Below, piece by piece: positions 43,801-52,047 of a DNA stretch of 64,000 bases; the stretch's first letter is position 1, and each line of letters opens with the position of its first letter. The stretch covers positions 102,223,285 to 102,287,284 of the forward strand of contig NC_134827.1 of the NCBI RefSeq assembly GCF_004210375.1. The letters are read 5' to 3'. The notes beneath the pieces were generated by a model. The model was not told the DNA's origin. It made no database searches and saw only the letters and a list, made by a program, of their open reading frames with translations. A program made the position numbers and the translations under genes. The stretch is from Tachypleus tridentatus. Lineage: Eukaryota; Arthropoda; Merostomata; Xiphosura; Limulidae.

Positions 43801-44043
43801 CTCTTGGGTAACAGGACCATTATCACTAGCAGCTACGTACATAACTTCTGTGTCTACCAAAATAACTCTCTGTTCCTCTTGGGTAACAGGACCATTATCA
43901 CTAGCAGCTACGTACATAACTTCTGTGTCTTCCATAGCATCTTCTTTCACCATCACTTGTTTGTTACGAGGTACCGAGGTGATCCTGTCATTCTTGTGTA
44001 AACTAGAGGGCACGTGGCACACAGTAACTTGATTCATAGTCAT
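28653..44043 (-). CDS. Hr39: HR39-like nuclear receptor (NR5B), complete coding region, 9 exons
   Basis: Exons 44043-43621, 39236-39065, 38293-38019, 37042-36745, 35171-34773, 31560-31405, 30999-30747, 29962-29710 and 28897-28653 join to about 824 residues if one missing base near 30876 is allowed for. Residues ~1-390: acidic, then Ser/Pro-rich A/B region. 454-522: DBD with eight zinc cysteines and P-box CESCKG. 523-543: FTZ-F1 box ([12 protein letters not shown]). From ~590: LBD with [26 protein letters not shown] and terminal AF-2 LLMELL. Sequence agreement with HR39 is closer than with FTZ-F1 ([26 protein letters not shown]). NR5 receptors bind TCAAGGTCA-type half sites as monomers in the nucleus; fly HR39 acts in ecdysone-related and reproductive-tract programmes. 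ATG 44043 was chosen because an in-frame TAA lies upstream; ATG 44037 is an alternative. Confidence 0.93.
28898..29709 (-). other. Hr39 intron 8
   Basis: 812-bp AT-rich intron. No repeats or extra exons recognised. Confidence 0.6.
29710..29962 (-). CDS. Hr39: Hr39 exon 8 (LBD core)
   Basis: Acceptor TATCACAG and donor GTAGGT; phase 0 to 1. Encodes [20 protein letters not shown] and [17 protein letters not shown], the conserved NR signature region and helix 8-9 area. Confidence 0.95.
29963..30746 (-). other. Hr39 intron 7
   Basis: 784-bp intron containing the rearranged SINE at 30372-30532; otherwise AT-rich. Confidence 0.6.
30372..30532. mobile_element. SINE family 1, rearranged (plus body joined to minus head)
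   Basis: CAATCCCACTATTCATTGGT and AAAAGAGTAACCCCAGAG are plus-strand body. Immediately after GTGGTGGGG comes ATTTGAACCTGTGACCCTTA ... CTTAACCACCTGTCCAGGAT, the tRNA-like head on the opposite strand. Confidence 0.75.
30747..30999 (-). CDS. Hr39: Hr39 exon 7 (LBD helices 1-3), apparent frameshift
   Basis: Acceptor TATTTAG and donor GTGAGT. First frame: [20 protein letters not shown] then [19 protein letters not shown]. It would stop at TAA; from about 30875 the next frame continues the family sequence ([34 protein letters not shown]). One extra base between 30873 and 30881 restores both frame and splice phase. Confidence 0.85.
31000..31404 (-). other. Hr39 intron 6
   Basis: 405-bp intron, nothing recognised. 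Confidence 0.7.
31405..31560 (-). CDS. Hr39: Hr39 exon 6 (FTZ-F1 box and hinge)
   Basis: Acceptor CTTGCAG and donor GTAAGT; phases 1/1. Begins [18 protein letters not shown], the C-terminal DBD extension of NR5 receptors that contacts the bases 5' of the AGGTCA core, then hinge. Confidence 0.95.
31561..34772 (-). other. Hr39 intron 5
   Basis: 3.2-kb intron between DBD and FTZ-F1 box exons. It holds a perfect NR5 half site (32026-32034), and 32030-32230 is less AT-rich. No transposon was recognised. Confidence 0.6.
32026..32034 (-). promoter_or_regulatory. Candidate NR5 (FTZ-F1/HR39) response element
   Basis: Minus strand reads TCAAGGTCA, the consensus half site with 5' extension for NR5 receptors, inside an Hr39 intron. 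This is a sequence match only; binding is inferred. Confidence 0.4.
34773..35171 (-). CDS. Hr39: Hr39 exon 5 (DNA-binding domain)
   Basis: Acceptor TTTAAAG and donor GTAAGT; phases 1/1. After a 64-residue acidic Ser-rich lead it encodes the whole two-finger [43 protein letters not shown], then [17 protein letters not shown]. All eight zinc-binding cysteines are present. Confidence 0.97.
35172..36744 (-). other. Hr39 intron 4
   Basis: 1.6-kb intron. A ~60-bp imperfect repeat occurs at 35501-35560 and 35705-35764 (shared TCTAGAACAACTAAAACATT). It also holds a second NR5 half site at 36403. Confidence 0.6.
36403..36411 (-). promoter_or_regulatory. Candidate NR5 response element, second
   Basis: Minus strand reads TCAAGGTCA again. 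With the one at 32026 it makes two perfect sites inside the receptor's own introns. Confidence 0.4.
36745..37042 (-). CDS. Hr39: Hr39 exon 4
   Basis: Acceptor CATTAG and donor GTAAAG; phase 0 to 1. Encodes [20 protein letters not shown] and [13 protein letters not shown]. An alternative frame is open for a while but stops before the donor, so the frame is set by both neighbours. Confidence 0.85.
37043..38018 (-). other. Hr39 intron 3
   Basis: 976-bp intron, about a fifth of it the palindromic Penelope-type unit at 37477-37675. Confidence 0.7.
37477..37675. mobile_element. Palindromic Penelope-type terminal element, with TSD
   Basis: Left arm GTGATGACAAAAAACCCACT ... TGTTTCGACC and right arm GGTCGAAACACTG ... 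TTAATACCCACACTAGCC are inverted copies around AAAGATGATCTAAGAA. Flanked by the perfect 10-bp repeat ACAGTTCAGG (37467-37476, 37676-37685). Confidence 0.8.
38019..38293 (-). CDS. Hr39: Hr39 exon 3
   Basis: Acceptor CCCATAG and donor GTAGGA; phase 1 to 0. Ser/Pro-rich: [16 protein letters not shown], then [22 protein letters not shown] transactivation region, probably phosphorylated at its many SP motifs (inference). Confidence 0.87.
38294..39064 (-). other. Hr39 intron 2
   Basis: 771-bp AT-rich intron, nothing recognised. Confidence 0.65.
39065..39236 (-). CDS. Hr39: Hr39 exon 2
   Basis: Acceptor CTCAG and donor GTAAAG; phase 0 to 1. Encodes [20 protein letters not shown] and a Ser/Tyr-rich stretch ending TPSLFYG. 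Part of the disordered A/B region. Confidence 0.85.
39392..39780 (+). repeat. 32-bp minisatellite, about 12 copies
   Basis: Units CTTCCAACAGCTGAAAACAT plus GTTGTTTCTTTT, with GTTGTT/GTTCTT and AACAGC/AATAGA variants and one 33-bp unit. The period is not a multiple of three, so the apparent minus-strand peptide repeats rotate through frames and are not coding. Confidence 0.93.
41024..42775 (+). repeat. 33/23-bp minisatellite, about 55 copies, SINE-derived
   Basis: Unit CTTAAAGTTACTTAAGGGCT plus ATCTGTACTAATT (33 bp). A short class lacks AAAGTTACTT (23 bp). Point variants (AATGG, CTCAAGGG) recur. The right edge runs into GGGCTATCTGTACCAGCC, the tail of a SINE family 3 copy. Confidence 0.93.
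42755..42880 (-). mobile_element. SINE family 3, tail/body remnant
   Basis: GGCTATCTGTACCAGCCTTT, CCTAATTCTGTACTGAAACG and AGCAGCTTATCAACAGTGTT align with 48960-49040 (TATCTGTGCTAGCCGTGCCT, AACAGCTAATCAACACTATT). The head is not preserved. Confidence 0.6.
43621..44043 (-). CDS. Hr39: Hr39 exon 1 (N-terminus)
   Basis: 141 codons from ATG 44043 to donor AAG|GTATTG. Encodes [17 protein letters not shown] and an acidic stretch containing a perfect in-frame 25-codon duplication (43783-43855 and 43858-43930; unit begins [14 protein letters not shown]), then a Pro-rich [18 protein letters not shown] lies in frame upstream, but the 5' splice or start boundary of the exon is unclear. Confidence 0.85.
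43783..43930 (-). repeat. Perfect 75-bp-period duplication inside Hr39 exon 1
   Basis: Two identical 73-base copies separated by two bases; period 75 bp keeps the reading frame. It adds 25 residues to the A/B region. Confidence 0.97.
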
Positions 44044-45338
44044 TAGGTCGGTCACAACGACACAATCCAATACGGCCACGGATTAAAGACACGTGTCTCC
44101 TTTTACGTGAGTCACGACAATGGAACGTTTTCTTCAATAAAACGTAAAGCAAATAGTCTGATTGTGAAAAATATCACCAACTCTGTTTTTCAGACACAAA
44201 ATCTAAAATATGTTTTCACACGTCAAACAAACCTAGATGTTCTCATTTCACTAAAATATGAATTGTCACAATTATAAAGCCTCTACTTGTAGAGATTCAC
44301 CCTATACAAGGGGCTCGGAAAAGTCTGTCAGTCACGCTGCTGCAAAAAAACCTTATAGAGGTACCAAATGAACTGAAGTTCTAGAAAAATGGCAGACCAC
44401 ACAAACAAGTTCACCACCAATGTGACCGTATTAACCTTCTTGGAACAGTAACCCCACATTCTCACTTCACGGCCTAGAGAAATCTGAAAAATAGTAAAAA
44501 GACTGTTTCATCCAATGAATTTAAAGCAAGGCTATGCAAACCAACATAATCATTTTCACAAATTTTACAACTACTCCTGAACATATTAAGCAAATAAAGC
44601 ACAACAATATTACAAATTAAAACCATCATTAAAGGTTAAAAAAAATATATTCCTTTAGTTTACCCATCAAATACAACATGAAACCAAATATTAAAAATGC
44701 ACTGATTTATTAAATTGGTAGATACGCTTTGCCAATGCTACATGGTTTCTTGGGTTCATTCCAAACACTGTATTTTTTTCAGTCTTCCAAGTTATTGTCT
44801 ACGTATAATGAACACGTATTGTATCCCTTTATTAAAAGAAGAATTATAATATAATGGTGGTATTCTAGGAACAAGCATCATGTACCTCATATTACAACAT
44901 GTACTAAACAAGACTGTGCATACACTTCAGTGTTTTATTACTGATTCTCTACAGCATGACCTCACAGAAGTTTTACTTAATAAAGCTTGGCAAGTTATCT
45001 ACTTGTAAAGTACACTAATATATAAAAACTATCAGAAAGGTTACTGCTGTTAACAATGACATTAACCTGGCCCTTATAGAAAAGGAAACCTACAGAATTT
45101 AAAGTATTATGACCCATTACAGAAGTTTACAAGTGGTCAACTAAACAGTGTAGGGTTTGTTTATATTAAACTGTACACTAAAAATATTTTTTCCATTCCT
45201 ATATAACTGCATAAGAGTAAAAGATAAAAAATAAATAAATAAATAAATCCTACATAATTTAATAATGTGAGATATTCATAAAATATGGATGAAATACCTT
45301 TAAGACATCTGGAGTGAGCATCCTATTTCATGTCTATA
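44044..45338. other. 5' flank or intron upstream of Hr39 coding exon 1
   Basis: AT-rich sequence. A 5' UTR exon or promoter may lie here, but I see no element I can name. Confidence 0.5.
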
Positions 45339-45932
45339 TAACAGACCTGAAACTGTTCACAGGTGTGTGTATATATAACAAACCTAAAGTTGATTACAGG
45401 TGTATATATAACAGACCTGAAACTGTTCACATGTGTATATATATAACAGACCTGAAGCCAGTCACAGGTGTGCATACAACAGACCTGAAGCCAGTCACAG
45501 GTGTGCATACAACAGACCTAAAGATGATCACAGGTGTGCATACAACAGACATAAAGATGATCACAGGTGTGCATACAACAGACATAAAGATGATCACAGG
45601 TGTGCATACAACAGACATAAAGATGATCACAGGTGTGCATACAACAGACATAAAGATGATCACAGGTGTGCATACAACAGACATAAAGATGATCACAGGT
45701 GTGCATACAACAGACATAAAGATGATCACAGGTGTGCATACAACAGACCTAAAGATGATCACAGGTGTGCATACAACAGACATAAAGATGATCACAGGTG
45801 TGCATACAACAGACATAAAGATGATCACAGGTGTGCATACAACAGACATAAAGATGATCACAGGTGTGCATACAACAGACCTAAAGATGATCACAGGTGT
45901 GCATACAACAGACCTAAAGATAATCACAGGTG
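45339..45932 (+). repeat. 33-bp minisatellite, about 17 copies
   Basis: Homogeneous core unit CATACAACAGACATAAAGAT plus GATCACAGGTGTG, with more diverged units at the left (45339-45480). Because 33 is divisible by three, all frames stay open (an 11-residue peptide TTDIKMITGVH on +), a by-product rather than a gene. Confidence 0.93.
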
Positions 45933-45933
45933 T

Positions 45934-46433
45934 TTTTGATGACAAGAAACCCACTTGAAATAAAAATGCATCGCAGAATGGCTGGTGTGGGTATTAACAC
46001 TTTTATTGATAAGGATAGAACAATGTTTCGACCTTCCTAGGTCATCTTCAGGTTAAGAAAGAGAGAGTTTGAAAGAGACTGTTGCCAGACATGTCTTACA
46101 GAAGAGAGTATAAACAGGTATGGGACTGTAGGGGTCGTTGCAGATGGATGTTAGATTATTAATTGGTATAGGTATAAAGGTGTTCCTTTATATTAGTGTA
46201 ATTCTGGTTTTAGTTGCTATATAAGTAGAACTTATTTGATTTTGCATTTATTTATATTTCTTTCCCTTCTTAGTATCTGAGTGTTTTCTATGGTTATGTT
46301 GTGTTTATTTGATTTGCAGTGTTCAATAACATGTGAAGGTGTTTTTTTTTTTTGCTCTTTGAATCTAGTCTCCATTTTTTTGCTTGTTTTTCCAATACAA
46401 TGCATCAGTTGCCACAACTTCTATATTGGAGAG
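45934..46433 (-). mobile_element. Penelope-like element, 5'-truncated, GIY-YIG remnant
   Basis: The minus frame 46417-46235 reads CIGKTSKKMETRFKEQKK, SHVIEHCKSNKHNITIENTQ and ILRRERNINKCKIK, the GIY-YIG endonuclease end of Penelope-type proteins, then a stop. Downstream is the 3' terminal region with a CTGAAGATGACC ... GGTCGAAAC motif and the terminus CCCACTTGAAATAAAAATGC seen elsewhere in the window. It sits inside the 33-bp satellite: GACCTAAAGATAATCACAGG (45911-45930) is partly repeated as GACCTGAAGCTTATCACAAG (46434-46453). Confidence 0.8.
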
Positions 46434-46551
46434 GACCTGAAGCTTATCACAAGACATTAAAAACTAATTTTTCATACTTAATGCACCAATGTTTAGAAAA
46501 TTCTTAATTATATTCAATGCCCATCTGAGGTATCCTGGAAAGTGTTTCAGT

Positions 46552-46631
46552 ATACTACTTTGTAGTTCTAAATGTTCCTTTAGGGTTAACAATACTACTT
46601 TGTAGTTCTAAATGTTCCTTTAGGGTTAACA
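46552..46631 (+). repeat. 40-bp perfect tandem duplication
   Basis: ATACTACTTTGTAGTTCTAA plus 20 more bases, twice, no mismatch. Confidence 0.95.
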
Positions 46632-48206
46632 ATACAGGTAAGAGACAAGCAAATATACTGGTGAATGGAAGACACAAAAATAATAATGTACTTTATTAGG
46701 CTTGCACATATAGCATTGAGTCCAAACACATCATCAATTTTTGAAGTGTTCTGAAAATTGAAAATGGGCAAAACAGTAACATAAAATTCACTACAAATAA
46801 GAAGCAATAGGGCAAAGTAACTGCCCCCTCCAAAATCACACAATGATACACTTTTTTTGTACTGCAATTATAACTGGAAACTTTCCTTATTTGTAATTTT
46901 TCCTGGTCAACTTTTAACATTTTTTTTTCTGTTTTAAATACATCCACACATCCCTCTTTCATTTTGTTCACAAGTTCAGTCATTAATCTGTTATTCTATC
47001 ATGAAATAGTATTATATAGTTTCAAACCCTAATTCGTTTGAAATATTTAATTGGCTCTTGTTGTTACTGTCTTATAAAACAAGATGTGTAACTATTTTAG
47101 TGTAGGTTTGTAACTTCAATAATTAAACGTAACATTTTGGAACAACGTGGGTCATCCTATTGGTCTTTCTCAGCAGCTCCATTCTCTAAATTAAACTAAA
47201 AACTATTAATATATAATTAATATTAATATAATATAATATTAATATATTAACTCTTATCATTCATATACTTATCAAGTGTTCTCTTAAAATTTACTGCCTC
47301 CACAACATCCGATGGCAACCCATTCCAACCATCCTGTTATACAAACAAATTCAACTTGACCAAAGATGACTCTTACTCTGCCACAATTGATATTTGCCCC
47401 AGAGTGTTATTATTCTCACTATTAAATAGATAATACACCAATATTACCAATTACTTTTACAATATTGAACACCTCAATCTGATACCCTCCTCCAAGATTT
47501 GTGATTTGTAAATTTCTGGTTCATCTCAACACAGGGTCTAAACACATCCTTCTAAACACGATGCAACAATATTTTGTAGCTTCTGCGACGTATGACATCA
47601 GTTGCTACAACGCGGCTGAAATTACTGTCGAATTTTCCATTTCATTTAATCACAAAAAATAAATAAATAAATTCTTTCAAATCCGATGCTATGGTTCCCA
47701 CACAAATCACAACACATTAGTTTAACAACTGAAGTACCGTTAATATCCAACCTCAATACTATCATAACTCGATGAAAGTAACTCAAAACGTTAATACAGG
47801 CTGCGACAATAATACACAAAAGGAAGAATATTAAAGTAATTTTAAAAAATCCAGCTTATTCATTCTACAACTGCAAAAATCTGGTTTTCAGTGTTAACAA
47901 CACCAGTACGTCCAACACTTTAACGACACACGTCCACAAACTTTCGGGGATACACCGCGTCCCACTTAGTTAAAAATGAGCACGTCACGACTGAAACACC
48001 CATAAAGAAAATACGCTGCGAAAATCACAAAGTTTCCTTTCAGTTAGAAAAATAAAAACGGGTATGTATTTTCAGAATTTATCTACTATAAGAATCCTTC
48101 CTTCAACGTATCAACGAAACTTTCTTACTAGTTAATTGTGAAACACACTTTAACTATTAGTATGTACCGAAAGATCGCACCTCTTTGAGCAGTACTGAGG
48201 TTTTTA

Positions 48207-48258
48207 TCAATATAACACAGTAAATACTTTGTTCAATATAACACAGTAAATACTTTGT
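48207..48258 (+). repeat. 26-bp perfect tandem duplication
   Basis: TCAATATAACACAGTAAATA plus CTTTGT, repeated once without change. Confidence 0.95.
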
Positions 48259-48281
48259 TGTTTACTTCTTTTCTCCCAGTT

Positions 48282-48488
48282 ACACAAAACATGCTCGTCC
48301 TTTCAGCCGTGTGGTTTTTATAATATGATGGTCAATCCCACTATTCGTTGGTAAAAGAGTAGCCCAAGAGTTGGCGGTGGGTGGTGATGACTAGCTGCCT
48401 TCCCTCTAGTCTTACACTGCTAAATTAGGGACGGCTCGCGCAGATAGCCCTCGAGTAGCTTTGTGCGAAATTCAAAAACAAACAAATA
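48282..48488 (+). mobile_element. SINE family 1, head-truncated
   Basis: Starts at ACACAAAACATGCTCGTCCT and runs through the complete body to TTGTGCGAAATTC and an AAACAAACAAAT tail. Confidence 0.9.
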
Positions 48489-48944
48489 GACAAACTTATT
48501 TGTATCGAATGTTTATGTTTATTTTTAGCAACCGTAATGGGTGAGGGGGTTGCTGGGGCTGAGGCTATTCGAATATATGTCTTTGCCTAACTTCTAACCC
48601 CCGTACCCCAAATAATGTTACTATTAAAGCAGATTTTCTTCCTGAATGTTAAAATTTGCTTGTCCACGAGGAAAAGAAAGTAGTTCCCCCAATTTAACCC
48701 CACAACCAGATCGGTTCCTGGTGGCAACATAAAATAATATATATAATTAAATTAACCTAAAGCACTTGCATCGTTAACATTTCCGTGTAGGTCGTACTGA
48801 CAACCGTTTGATGCCATTTTCTAAAGAAACTCTATACAACTATCGCACGAGCTTGACCGAAAACGACAACTACGTGATTTCCACATAAAATAAACTTTCG
48901 GCTTTTCCAGGTTAACCCGATTTGTTCGTTTTCAAATATTCTCG
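48489..48944. other. Intergenic, nothing recognised
   Basis: No ORF of interest and no repeat I can name. Confidence 0.5.
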
Positions 48945-49115
48945 CAGGGTTACACAAGGGTTATCTGTGCTAGCCGTGCCTAATTTTGAACCGATGAACT
49001 AGATGGAAATTGGAAAACAGCTAATCAACACTATTAATCAAACAACGGGATCTGATTGTCATTTTTACCACACACTCTCGAAGATAAGGTAATGGATGAG
49101 ATTTTACAGCATTGG
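48945..49115 (-). mobile_element. SINE family 3, tail and body
   Basis: Minus-oriented: tail words GGGTTATCTGTGCTAGCCGT and CCTAATTTTGAACCG resemble family 1, then a different body (AACAGCTAATCAACACTATT, GGGATCTGATTGTCATTTTT), leading directly into the tRNA-like array at 49116. Confidence 0.65.
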
Positions 49116-49645
49116 GGTGTAAACCATGGACCCTTGGATTCGAAAATCCAGTAACGCTATCCACTAGGCCAAGCCGAACAAAATATGATTTCCAACTTAA
49201 ATCGTGGACCCTTAGATTCGCAGTCCAGCACGCTAACCGTTAGACCAAGCCCGACCCAATATGATGTCCCATTTAAACCATGGACCGTTGGACTCGCAAT
49301 CCAGTAACGCTATCCACTAGGCCAAGCCTAACAAAATATGATGTCCAACTTAAATCGTGGACCCTTAGATTCGCAGTCCAGTACCCTAACCGTTAGACCA
49401 AGCCCGACCCAATATGATGTCCTATTTAAACTATGGACCCTTGAATTCGCAATCCAGTAACGCTATCCACTAGGCCAAGCCTAACAAAATATGATGTCCA
49501 ACTTAAATCAAATCGTGGACCCTTAGATTCGCAGTCCAACACGCTAACCGTTAGACCAAGCCCGACCAAATATGATGCCCCATTTAAACCATGGACCCTT
49601 GGATTTGCAGTACTGCATGCTAATCCTCAGGCCACGGCCAGCCCT
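49116..49645 (-). repeat. Tandem array of seven tRNA-like SINE heads (two alternating types)
   Basis: Seven monomers of ~76 bp alternate between type A (TGGACCCTTGGATTCGCAAT, CACTAGGCCAAGCCTAAC) and type B (TGGACCCTTAGATTCGCAGT, CGTTAGACCAAGCCCGACC); the A-B dimer period is 152-153 bp. On the minus strand each has an A-box-like TGGTCTAACGG or TGGCCTAGTGG. Type A can fold an anticodon arm CTGGA-TTGCGAA-TCCAA with four of five pairs, anticodon GCG (Arg). The T arm is degenerate, so these are tRNA-derived sequences rather than tRNA genes. Confidence 0.8.
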
Positions 49646-49943
49646 AATCTGATGTCCAACTCACAAGTTTAACAAAACACTATTTACATTCTTTACCTAC
49701 AAAACAAGTAGAAACCACGCAACACTGTTATGTTGACATAAACAGAATTGTAAAGCTACCCAGTTCAAAGATTTTAAAGTTCACTGTAACTTGCATGTTA
49801 CTCACAAACACATAAAAATAAACAAATCAATATTGTCATTATATTTGAATGAAATGTCGTTGTAGAAAAACCGGAACATCTTCACCCTAACGTGAAATAC
49901 AGATATTAAGAGAATTGTGCTATTAATTAACAGATGAAGAGAG
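49646..49943. other. Intergenic spacer
   Basis: AT-rich, nothing recognised; its last bases GATGAAGAGAG (49933-49943) are the left target duplication of the next SINE. Confidence 0.6.
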
Positions 49944-50212
49944 TTTGGTTTGCATTTCGTGCAAAGCTACACGAGGGCTATCTGCGCAAGCCGTCCTTAA
50001 TTTTGCAGTGTAAGACTAGAGTAAAGGCAGCTAGTCATCACCACCCACCACCAACTCTTGGGCTACTCTTTTACCTACGAATAGTGGGATTGACCGTCAT
50101 ATTATAAAAACCACACGGCTGAAAGGACGAGCATGTTTGGTGTGAGGGGGATTCGAACCTGCGATCCTCGGATTACGAGTCGAGTATCTTAACCACCTGG
50201 CCATGCCGGGCC
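49944..50212 (-). mobile_element. SINE family 1, full length with TSD
   Basis: Minus-oriented: tail, body (GCAGCTAGTCATCACCACCC, GGGCTACTCTTTTACC) and complete head (GATTCGAACCTGCGA B box; CACCTGGCCATGCCGGGCC A box). Flanked by the perfect 11-bp repeat GATGAAGAGAG (49933-49943, 50213-50223), proof of LINE-type target-primed insertion. Confidence 0.95.
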
Positions 50213-50369
50213 GATGAAGAGAGAGCAAAACGTTTGAACGATCACTGTTTATGTTGCATTTCTAGCAAGCCAAAAAATATAACAAGTTGTTTGCATTAGA
50301 AAAAAGCACCTTAGTGCATGATACCAGACTTTAATAGCAATACATCAATATTGGTTTGGCCCCTGACCT

Positions 50370-50640
50370 GGATCCGGCATGACCAGGTGATTCGGGCGCT
50401 TCACTCGTAATCTGAGAGTTGCGAGTTCAAATCCCTGTCGAACTAAACATGCTTGTCCTTTCAGCCGTAGGTACATTATAATGTTACGATTAATCCCACT
50501 ATTCGTTGGTAAAAAAGTACCCTAACAATTGGTATGGGTGGTGGTGATTAGCTGCCTTCCCTCTAGTCTTTCACTGCTAAATTAGGGACGGCTAGCGTAG
50601 ATAACCTTCGTGTAGCTTTGCACGAAATTCAAATCAAAAC
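50370..50640 (+). mobile_element. SINE family 1, full length
   Basis: GATCCGGCATGACCAGGTGA (A box), GCGAGTTCAAATCCCTGTCG (B box), body, and TAGCTTTGCACGAAATTC tail on the plus strand. Confidence 0.93.
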
Positions 50641-50659
50641 CTATGACTGTTTATCACAA

Positions 50660-50752
50660 AAGTTCAAACGGAAACGGTGGACCCTTAGATTCGCAGTCCT
50701 GTGCGCTAACAGCTAAGCCAAGCCCGACCCAATATGATGTCCCACTTAAAAA
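50660..50752 (-). mobile_element. SINE family 3 tRNA-like head, isolated type B
   Basis: CGGTGGACCCTTAGATTCGC, AGCTAAGCCAAGCCCGACCC and AATATGATGTCCCACTTAA match the type B monomer of the array at 49116, showing that the monomer is dispersed. Confidence 0.75.
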
Positions 50753-50845
50753 TGTATCTCAGAACGGCTGGTGTTAACACTTTTATTGATAAGCATAGAA
50801 CAACGTTTTGACCTTCCTAGGTCATCTCAAGGCTAACAAACAAAC
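50753..50845 (-). mobile_element. Penelope-type terminus fragment
   Basis: ATGTATCTCAGAACGGCTGG, TTAACACTTTTATTGATAAG and TTTTGACCTTCCTAGGTCAT match the copy at 45934. Confidence 0.75.
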
Positions 50846-50847
50846 TC

Positions 50848-51043
50848 TTTGTTAGCTAATCACCACCACCTACCGCCAACACTTGAGCTGTTCTTTTACC
50901 AACGAATACTAGAAATGGTCGTCATATTATAAACACCCTCCATGGCTGGAAAGGAAAGCGTGTTTGGTGTGACGGCGATTCGAATTCGCGATCATAAAAT
51001 TACGAGTCGAGCGCCCTAACTACCTGGCTATGCTGGGCTGACC
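50848..51043 (-). mobile_element. SINE family 1, tail-truncated
   Basis: Begins in the body (TAATCACCACCACCTACCGC) and runs through a diverged head ending CTACCTGGCTATGCTGGGCT. Confidence 0.88.
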
Positions 51044-51255
51044 TCACATCAAAACTGTCTACTGAAATTTGTCCCAATAGCAACTTAATTACACTAGATG
51101 TAGTACGCTAATAAACTAATGTTAAACATGAACTTGGAGTTGCAGCTGTTAATTATTTACGTGAACGTTACGCAGAGGTCTTGAATTCCAGAACTACCAA
51201 GTAATTTTGTAAGCGAAGCTGTAGAATTAATATTAACTAATAATTATTTTATTTT
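51044..51255. other. Intergenic spacer
   Basis: Nothing recognised. Confidence 0.6.
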
Positions 51256-51492
51256 AGCTATCTGTGCTAGCCGTCCCTAATTTAGCAGTGTAAAACTAGA
51301 GAGAAGACAGCTAGTCATCAACACCCACCGCCAACTCTTGGGCTACTCTTTTACCAACAAATAGTGGGATTGACCGCATTTTATAACGCCCCCACGGCTG
51401 AAAGGGCGAGCATGTTTGGCGCGAAGGGGATGCGAACCCGAGACCCTCGGATTACGAGTTGCACGCCTTTACACGCTTGGCCATGCCGGGCC
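51256..51492 (-). mobile_element. SINE family 1, nearly full length
   Basis: AGCTATCTGTGCTAGCCGTC through CTTGGCCATGCCGGGCC; lacks only the distal tail. Confidence 0.92.
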
Positions 51493-52047
51493 AATAGTAG
51501 GAAGAGAAACGTCAGCTCTTTATGTGATGACATATTGGCTCAGACACATTAATGATTGTTTTATAATTTGGAACGAAGATTTAAACTGTTACCTTTGCAG
51601 CAACGGTAATGACGAAACGTTATATTCTCTTTGAAGACCACAGGGTTTTCTCAATCTCGAAAAGTTTGAGACAAATTTACGTACCGCTTCAAAATAGGGT
51701 TGTAAATACGATCGAAAACAACAACATGAATTAGTTAATACACAAACATACTTTGGAACATAGGTTTCCTGACGCATAGTCTGTTACCGCTTAGAAAACC
51801 TTTTGTAAAGTGATTATTTATAAAAATATATACCCTAATTTCTTGCTTTTCAAAAAAGTTTTAGTCAGCACATTTTAGCGACAGCTGTAACAAGAACATA
51901 TCCACTAGTACGAACAAATCAGTCTAATAGTTGCTGTTATAATGGAAGGAGAGATATCAGCCTGATATATACGTGTGATTTCGCTCTACCAAACGTTGAC
52001 GTCAGCAACCCTTCTATACTAATACATACCGACGAATCTTCAACTTT
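51493..52047. other. Intergenic spacer
   Basis: No gene recognised; ends with ATCTTCAACTTT, the left target duplication of the following SINE. Confidence 0.6.

Larger units (their letters stand above)
46434..48281. other. Intergenic, short tandem duplications
   Basis: Contains a perfect 40-bp tandem duplication (46552-46631), an AT palindrome-rich patch (47206-47255) and a perfect 26-bp duplication (48207-48258). 47880-48010 has several CpGs. No gene recognised. Confidence 0.55.

Noticed and set aside
45314..45958. 214-codon + ORF and matching - ORFs made of 11-residue repeats
   Set aside because: The 33-bp satellite is a multiple of three, so every frame without a stop in the unit stays open. 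No start context, no domain and no non-repeat coding flank.
50155..50212. tRNA genes at GGTTCGAATCC-type B boxes (also 51420, 52265, 53290, 62410)
   Set aside because: Each is the head of a SINE followed by the conserved body. The clover-leaf is imperfect and copies are dispersed with TSDs.
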